A stretch of DNA of 36,663 nt from Prolixibacteraceae bacterium (GTDB lineage: Bacteria > Bacteroidota > Bacteroidia > Bacteroidales > Prolixibacteraceae): positions 281 to 36,943 of the forward strand of contig DMSQ01000074.1 of assembly GCA_003457135.1 (NCBI GenBank), read 5' to 3'. Made by a program: the position numbers and the translations under genes. Within the stretch, counting starts at the first letter, position 1. Each line of letters begins with the position of its first letter. Shown here piece by piece: positions 31,865 to 36,663 of this stretch. The notes below the pieces were generated by a model. That model had not been told where the DNA came from. It saw only the letters and a program-made list of their open reading frames with translations, and searched no databases.

Positions 31865-34800
31865 ATGAGCAATAAGTTTCAGGTTTATAAGCAGTTAGAT
31901 TTATCCCAGATTAACAAGGATGTCTTGAAAAGATGGGAAGATGACGATACATTTCATAAAAGCATTTCAATCCGCGAAGGCCATCCGACTTTTGTTTTTT
32001 ACGAAGGGCCCCCATCTGCTAACGGAATACCCGGAATCCACCATGTGATGGCACGGGCCATTAAAGATACTTTCTGCCGCTACAAAACTATGAAAGGCTT
32101 CCATGTTCACCGTAAAGCAGGATGGGACACTCATGGATTGCCAGTTGAACTTGGAGTTGAAAAAGCTTTGGGTATAACCAGGGATGACATTGGAAAAAAA
32201 ATAAGTGTCGCTGAATACAATGCCGCCTGCCGCACTGAGGTGATGAAATATACGCGCGAGTGGGAAGAACTAACCCTATTAATGGGCTATTGGGTGAATA
32301 TGGATGATCCTTATGTCACTTACGATAGTCGCTATATGGAAACGGTTTGGTGGCTGCTGAAGCAACTCTACGAAAAAAACCTGCTATACAAAGGTTACAC
32401 GATTCAGCCATTTTCGCCTGCGGCCGGTACCGGGCTTAGCTCGCACGAGCTAAATCAGCCTGGTTGTTACCGCGATGTAAAAGATACCACTGCTGTTGCG
32501 CAGTTTAAAGCCATCCGGAACGAAAAATCAGCCTTTCTTTTCGGGAATATGGATTCTGAACTTTATTTTCTGGCCTGGACAACCACTCCCTGGACTCTGC
32601 CTTCGAATACAGCTTTATGCGTTGGCCCTAAAATTACATACCTGAAAGTCAGGACATTTAATCCATATACCGGTGAACCAGTTTCTGTGATTTTGGCAAA
32701 AAATCTGTTGGCCACGTATTTTGATCCAAAAAATGCAGAACTTCTTATAGAAGATTATTCACCGGGCGATAAGAAAATCCCATACCGGATTTTAGCTGAA
32801 TATTCAGGAACCGAACTTGAAGGCGTCAACTATGAGCAGCTTATCAACTGGGTACAACCCAAAGGCGATGCTTTTCGCGTGATTACCGGCGATTTTGTTA
32901 CTACTGAAGATGGTACCGGAATCGTTCACATTGCTCCAACTTTTGGCGCCGATGACGACCGTGTGGCCAAACTAAACGATATCTCTCCTTTGATTGTTGA
33001 CGATAAGGATGGAAAACGACAGCCATTGGTTGACCGTAATGGCCGGTTTTTTCTGATCGAAAATATGGATCCGGCCTTTGTGGCCGAATATGTGAATCAG
33101 GAAACTTATCCTGAATTTGCCGGACGCTTTGTGAAAAATGCTTATAACGAGAAGCTTGGCGATGATGATGCAACCGTGGATGTTGATATCTGCGTGATGT
33201 TGAAGAAAGAGAACAAGGCTTTTAAAGTCGAGAAACACGTTCACAATTATCCGCATTGCTGGCGAACCGATAAACCAATATTGTATTATCCAATGGATTC
33301 GTGGTTCATCCGCACTACTGCCGTAAAAGACAAAATGATCGCCCTCAACAATACAATCAACTGGAAACCTGCATCAACCGGAACCGGACGTTTTGGAAAC
33401 TGGCTTGAAAACCTGGTTGACTGGAACCTGAGCCGTTCACGATTCTGGGGTACCCCGTTACCAATCTGGCGTACTGAAGATGGTACAGAAACGAAATGCA
33501 TCGGATCAACCACAGAATTAATGACCGAAATTGATGCTGCAGTAGCTGTCGGAATAATGGAAAAGAACATTTATGCCGGATTTGAAATAGGAAATAATTC
33601 GAAAGAAAACTACGAAAAGATTGATCTGCACCGCCCGTTTGTTGACGACATTTTCCTGGTTTCTGCTTCAGGCAAAAAAATGTTGCGCGAGCCCGACCTG
33701 ATTGACGTTTGGTTCGATTCAGGATCAATGCCGTATGCGCAGGTACATTATCCGGAAAATAAAGAAAAATTCAACGAGGTATTTCCTGCTGACTTTGTAG
33801 CGGAAGGGGTTGACCAGACAAGAGGATGGTTTTTCACACTGCATGCAATTGCTGCGATGATCGGAAGACCTTCAGGAGAAAAAGGGAGCGACAGAAAGGA
33901 AATCATGGAACCATCTGTGGCATTCAAAAACATCATTTCAAACGGACTGGTGCTCGACAAGACCGGCAACAAAATGTCGAAACGTTTGGGTAATGCGGTT
34001 GATCCGTTTGCCACGATTGAAGAATATGGTTCCGATCCATTGCGCTGGTATTTGCTGACCAACGCGCAACCTTGGGATAACCTGAAATTTGACCTGGGCG
34101 GGATTGATGAAGTGAAGCGAAAATTCTTCGGAACCCTTTACAACACCTACAACTTCTTTGCAATGTATGCCAACATTGATGGTTTTACCTATTCAGAAGT
34201 AGAAATTCCGGTTAAAGAAAGGCCCGAACTGGACCAATGGATTATCTCACTGTTGAGTTCGCTCGTAAAAGATGTCGCCGAAAGTTATGAAACCTACGAA
34301 CCAACCCGCGCCGGACGGGCTATTTCGGAATTTGTTTCTGAAAACCTGAGCAACTGGTTTGTCCGTCTGAGCCGTAAACGTTATTGGGGCGGGGAATACG
34401 ATAAAGATAAAGTTTCAGCCTATCAGACACTTTATACCTGCTTGAATACAGTTGCCAAACTTATGGCGCCAATTGCGCCATTCTACGCTGACTTACTGTA
34501 CACCGACCTGAATAAAATAACTGGAAAAGAATCCGACCAAAGTGTCCATCTGACAGATTTTCCGGTTTGTGATGAGTTCCAGATCAACAATGATCTGGAA
34601 CAAAAGATGGCCCTTGCTCAAAAGGCATCGTCAATGATATTGAGTCTTCGCCGCAAAGAAAAACTGAAAGTTCGGCAGCCACTGGCCAAAATAATGATCC
34701 CGGTTTTAAACAATGATTTTCAGGAACAATTTGATGCGGTAAAAAATATCATTCTTGCTGAAGTTAACGTAAAAGAGGTAGAATACCTGTCCGATGCCAC

Positions 34801-35344
34801 AGGAATAATCAGCAAAAAAATTAAGGCAAATTTTAAAACTTTAGGGCCAAAGTACGGTAAACTGATGAAACAAATATCCGAAGATATTGCCCGATTCAGC
34901 CAGGAGGAAATCAGCAAGTTCGAAAGCGCCGGAAGCCGCGATCTGAATATTAACGGTGAATCCGTTTCATTGAGTCTGGAAGATGTAGAAATTCAGACCG
35001 AGGACATTCCCGGATGGCTGGTGGCCAGCGAGGGTGGTTTGACTATCGCACTCGACATCAACCTGACCGAGGAACTGAAACAGGAAGGAATTGCCCGGGA
35101 ATTTATCAACAAAATTCAGAATATCCGCAAAGAAAGTGACTTCGAAGTGACCGACCGTGTTATTATTAAAATTCAGAAACATATTTTTTATGATTTGGCC
35201 GTCGAGAATTTCAAGGAGTATATAAGCAATCAAACGCTTGCATCTGAATTAGTTATGGTTGATCAAATTGATGCTAAAAATTCTCATCTGGTGGAGATTG
35301 ATGCAGATGTTGAAGCACGCATTCAGGTAGTTCGGAATTCCTAA
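31865..35344 (+). CDS. ileS: Isoleucyl-tRNA synthetase with GXHH-form signature motif
   Basis: The protein has 1159 residues, a class I synthetase that charges tRNA-Ile in the cytoplasm. Expected blocks are present: GPPSANG, the editing domain (LAWTTTPWTLPSNTA with the T-rich peptide, and GTGIVHIAPTFGADD), the WFIRTT and NLSRSRFWGTPLPIW blocks, and KMSKR at 703-707. KMSKR and the length mark the eukaryote-like type 2 form. The HIGH signature, normally H-I-G-H, reads G57-I58-H59-H60 (codons GGA ATC CAC CAT at 32033-32044): the first and third residues are exchanged. Such GXHH enzymes are known among type 2 IleRS and go with very high mupirocin resistance while keeping activity. The start at 31865 is chosen because a TTG at 31826 overlaps the -7 box. 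The DksA-like gene and lspA follow. Confidence 0.96.
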   Translation: MSNKFQVYKQLDLSQINKDVLKRWEDDDTFHKSISIREGHPTFVFYEGPPSANGIPGIHHVMARAIKDTFCRYKTMKGFHVHRKAGWDTHGLPVELGVEKALGITRDDIGKKISVAEYNAACRTEVMKYTREWEELTLLMGYWVNMDDPYVTYDSRYMETVWWLLKQLYEKNLLYKGYTIQPFSPAAGTGLSSHELNQPGCYRDVKDTTAVAQFKAIRNEKSAFLFGNMDSELYFLAWTTTPWTLPSNTALCVGPKITYLKVRTFNPYTGEPVSVILAKNLLATYFDPKNAELLIEDYSPGDKKIPYRILAEYSGTELEGVNYEQLINWVQPKGDAFRVITGDFVTTEDGTGIVHIAPTFGADDDRVAKLNDISPLIVDDKDGKRQPLVDRNGRFFLIENMDPAFVAEYVNQETYPEFAGRFVKNAYNEKLGDDDATVDVDICVMLKKENKAFKVEKHVHNYPHCWRTDKPILYYPMDSWFIRTTAVKDKMIALNNTINWKPASTGTGRFGNWLENLVDWNLSRSRFWGTPLPIWRTEDGTETKCIGSTTELMTEIDAAVAVGIMEKNIYAGFEIGNNSKENYEKIDLHRPFVDDIFLVSASGKKMLREPDLIDVWFDSGSMPYAQVHYPENKEKFNEVFPADFVAEGVDQTRGWFFTLHAIAAMIGRPSGEKGSDRKEIMEPSVAFKNIISNGLVLDKTGNKMSKRLGNAVDPFATIEEYGSDPLRWYLLTNAQPWDNLKFDLGGIDEVKRKFFGTLYNTYNFFAMYANIDGFTYSEVEIPVKERPELDQWIISLLSSLVKDVAESYETYEPTRAGRAISEFVSENLSNWFVRLSRKRYWGGEYDKDKVSAYQTLYTCLNTVAKLMAPIAPFYADLLYTDLNKITGKESDQSVHLTDFPVCDEFQINNDLEQKMALAQKASSMILSLRRKEKLKVRQPLAKIMIPVLNNDFQEQFDAVKNIILAEVNVKEVEYLSDATGIISKKIKANFKTLGPKYGKLMKQISEDIARFSQEEISKFESAGSRDLNINGESVSLSLEDVEIQTEDIPGWLVASEGGLTIALDINLTEELKQEGIAREFINKIQNIRKESDFEVTDRVIIKIQKHIFYDLAVENFKEYISNQTLASELVMVDQIDAKNSHLVEIDADVEARIQVVRNS

Positions 35345-35377
35345 ATCAGAAAGATTTTTGAATGCCTAAAAGCCTGT

Positions 35378-35405
35378 TTGGAATCGAAATATTTTTATAC
35401 TTTTA
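35378..35405 (+). promoter_or_regulatory. Possible promoter for the DksA-like gene
   Basis: TTG (35378-35380), a 17-base spacer and TACTTTTA (35398-35405), one mismatch to TAnnTTTG. It would give a leader of about 55 bases. Confidence 0.35.
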
Positions 35406-35465
35406 GCGTCCCTTTGCAAGGATCAACAACTTGAATCATGTACGAAAAATTAAAGCTTTAAAGTT

Positions 35466-35843
35466 ATGAGTGAAAAAAACAGATATTCGGACGATGAGCT
35501 ACAGGAATTTAAAGCATTAATTCTTGACAAACTCGAAAAGGCACAGAAAGACTACGTAATGTACAAAAGCTCAATAACACAGAGCGATGGAAATGATACT
35601 CAGGATACATCTCCGACATTTAAAGTTTTGGAAGAAGGCGCTGCAACGCTTTCGAAAGAAGAAGCAGGTAAATTGGCACAACGGCAGCAGAAATTCATTC
35701 AGTATTTACAGGCTGCTTTGGTGCGTATTGAGAATAAAACCTATGGTATCTGTCGCGAAACCGGCAAATTAATTTCGAAAGAACGTCTGCGCGCCGTACC
35801 ACACGCCACACTTAGCATTGATGCGAAAAATAATCAAAAGTAA
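35466..35843 (+). CDS. TraR/DksA-family regulator with degenerate zinc finger (C-T-S-A)
   Basis: The protein has 125 residues. Residues 10-90 form a coiled-coil-like helical hairpin, with the acidic DGNDTQD near 41-47 where DksA places its tip or loop. The C-terminus YGICRETGKLISKERLRAV followed by PHATLSID matches the DksA zinc ribbon in order and spacing, but the four Cys positions are Cys96, Thr99, Ser117 and Ala120. The spacing (x2, x17, x2) is kept. The same C-T-S-A pattern is known in the Cys-poor DksA2 of Pseudomonas aeruginosa, which works without zinc. It may bind the RNA polymerase secondary channel. Its place between ileS and lspA is common in Bacteroidota. Confidence 0.88.
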   Translation: MSEKNRYSDDELQEFKALILDKLEKAQKDYVMYKSSITQSDGNDTQDTSPTFKVLEEGAATLSKEEAGKLAQRQQKFIQYLQAALVRIENKTYGICRETGKLISKERLRAVPHATLSIDAKNNQK

Positions 35844-35911
35844 GACCTAACAACATAGAAATCAAGATGATTGGAGGAGCAATTCTTTCAATCATTTTTT
35901 TATATCCAACG

Positions 35912-36610
35912 ATGATGTCAAAATTAAATAAATCTATCCTGATTGTTATCCTGGTTTTACTGGTTGATCAAATCCTGAAGATTTGGATTAAGACGAACAT
36001 GACCATTGGTGAAGAATTTTCGGTTCTCGGGAATTGGTTCCTGATCCATTTTGTCGAAAATAATGGTATGGCCTTTGGTTTTGAGTTTGGTGGCGAATAC
36101 GGCAAAATTTTCCTTTCTTTATTCCGGGTTATTGCCGTTTTTGGAATTGGTTGGTATATCACCAAACTGGTGAAAAAGGATTTACCAATGGGTTTCATTG
36201 GCTGTGTCGCCCTGATTTTTGCCGGGGCGATTGGTAATATTATTGACAGCGCTTTTTACGGACTTATTTTTAGCGACAGTTACGGACAGGTTTCAACTCT
36301 TTTCCCTGAAGGTGGTGGTTATGCCACATTTCTGCATGGCCGGGTGGTTGACATGTTTTATTTCCCACTGGTTTCAGGCGTTTATCCCGATTGGATTCCC
36401 TTTATAGGCGGAAGTGATTTTCAATTTTTTCGCCCGGTATTTAATGTTGCTGATTCCTCCATTTCAATCGGGATTTTTTCTATTATCTTTTTTTACCGGA
36501 AACAGTTTAATAATCTGGAAGAGAAACACCACATAACCAGAGATGAAAAGACCGCGGACAATGAAGAACCTGTGGTTATTTCTACAGAAAATGAATCCAG
36601 GGATAATTGA
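35912..36610 (+). CDS. lspA: Lipoprotein signal peptidase (signal peptidase II)
   Basis: The protein has 232 residues. It is an inner-membrane aspartyl protease that removes signal peptides from prolipoproteins. Four membrane helices are visible (about 8-26, 64-82, 93-113 and 183-196). The catalytic Asp pair is D147 (HGRVVDMFYF) and D181 (FNVADSSI), with VENNGMAFG and GAIGNIIDS as in the family. It is longer than E. coli LspA (164) because of a loop of about 30 residues before the first catalytic Asp and a polar C-terminal tail of about 35 residues; both are usual in Bacteroidota. A start at 35867 would add 15 residues including an extra hydrophobic run; I prefer 35912 (or 35915) because helix 1 then sits at the usual place. 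It lies 68 bases after the DksA-like gene. Confidence 0.93.
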   Translation: MMSKLNKSILIVILVLLVDQILKIWIKTNMTIGEEFSVLGNWFLIHFVENNGMAFGFEFGGEYGKIFLSLFRVIAVFGIGWYITKLVKKDLPMGFIGCVALIFAGAIGNIIDSAFYGLIFSDSYGQVSTLFPEGGGYATFLHGRVVDMFYFPLVSGVYPDWIPFIGGSDFQFFRPVFNVADSSISIGIFSIIFFYRKQFNNLEEKHHITRDEKTADNEEPVVISTENESRDN

Positions 36611-36663
36611 TTATTTTGTTTGTTTAATCTCAGCGAATTCAGTAAACTTGCACTCCGAAAAAA

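Overview
The window reads as chromosomal DNA of a Bacteroidota member, probably class Bacteroidia and most like environmental Marinilabiliales or Prolixibacteraceae; that finer placement is inference from gene content and style. The support is a set of upstream TAnnTTTG -7 boxes (the Bacteroidota sigma-A promoter type) without Shine-Dalgarno sites, a GldA-type ABC ATPase, an IspG with the long central insertion, a CCDC81-type HU plus SPOR protein, a PorT-type barrel, and the gene order ileS - DksA-like - lspA. I see no tRNA, rRNA, CRISPR array, insertion sequence or prophage.

Layout. (1) 0.2-6 kb: a propeller-type sensor kinase without a receiver, a secreted DUF4056-like protein, and a convergent glycosyltransferase. 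(2) 6-6.5 kb: a 530-base gap with a terminator hairpin and a possible small RNA, then tcdA. (3) 7.3-16.1 kb: a carbohydrate and periplasm region holding a GH42 beta-galactosidase with a Tat-exported TIM-barrel protein (minus strand), then a GH30 glycosidase, a gene remnant, a Tat-exported metallophosphoesterase, a sirtuin, a small outer-membrane barrel and an AGE-type epimerase lipoprotein (plus strand). There is no SusC/SusD pair, so this is not a standard polysaccharide utilisation locus. (4) 16.1-19.3 kb, minus strand: tryptophanase, ComF and GalE. (5) 19.5-20.4 kb: the HU/SPOR membrane protein, closed by back-to-back terminators. (6) 20.6-23.1 kb, minus strand: mtnA - class II aldolase - mtnP, a compact salvage operon for methylthioadenosine and/or 5'-deoxyadenosine, divergent from a HAD phosphatase. 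(7) 23.9-25.3 kb: an AAA/DUF4143 ATPase behind a 33-bp tandem repeat that contains its promoter. (8) 25.3-36.6 kb: housekeeping genes ispG, gldA, metK, a PhoR/PhoB-like pair, ileS, a DksA-like gene and lspA.

The points most worth a second look are the isoleucyl-tRNA synthetase, whose HIGH signature is rearranged to GIHH (the GXHH form linked to extreme mupirocin resistance); the three-gene salvage operon, which could run a dihydroxyacetone-phosphate shunt; the exact 33-bp-period repeat at 23876-23974; the possible small RNA at about 6273-6416; and two proteins that have lost their zinc-binding cysteines (sirtuin and DksA-like). In several genes the longest open frame starts upstream of a good promoter, and I moved the start downstream: GH42, galE, the HU/SPOR gene, mtnA, the ATPase, ispG and ileS. 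I found no single locus that is clearly a wholly new system.
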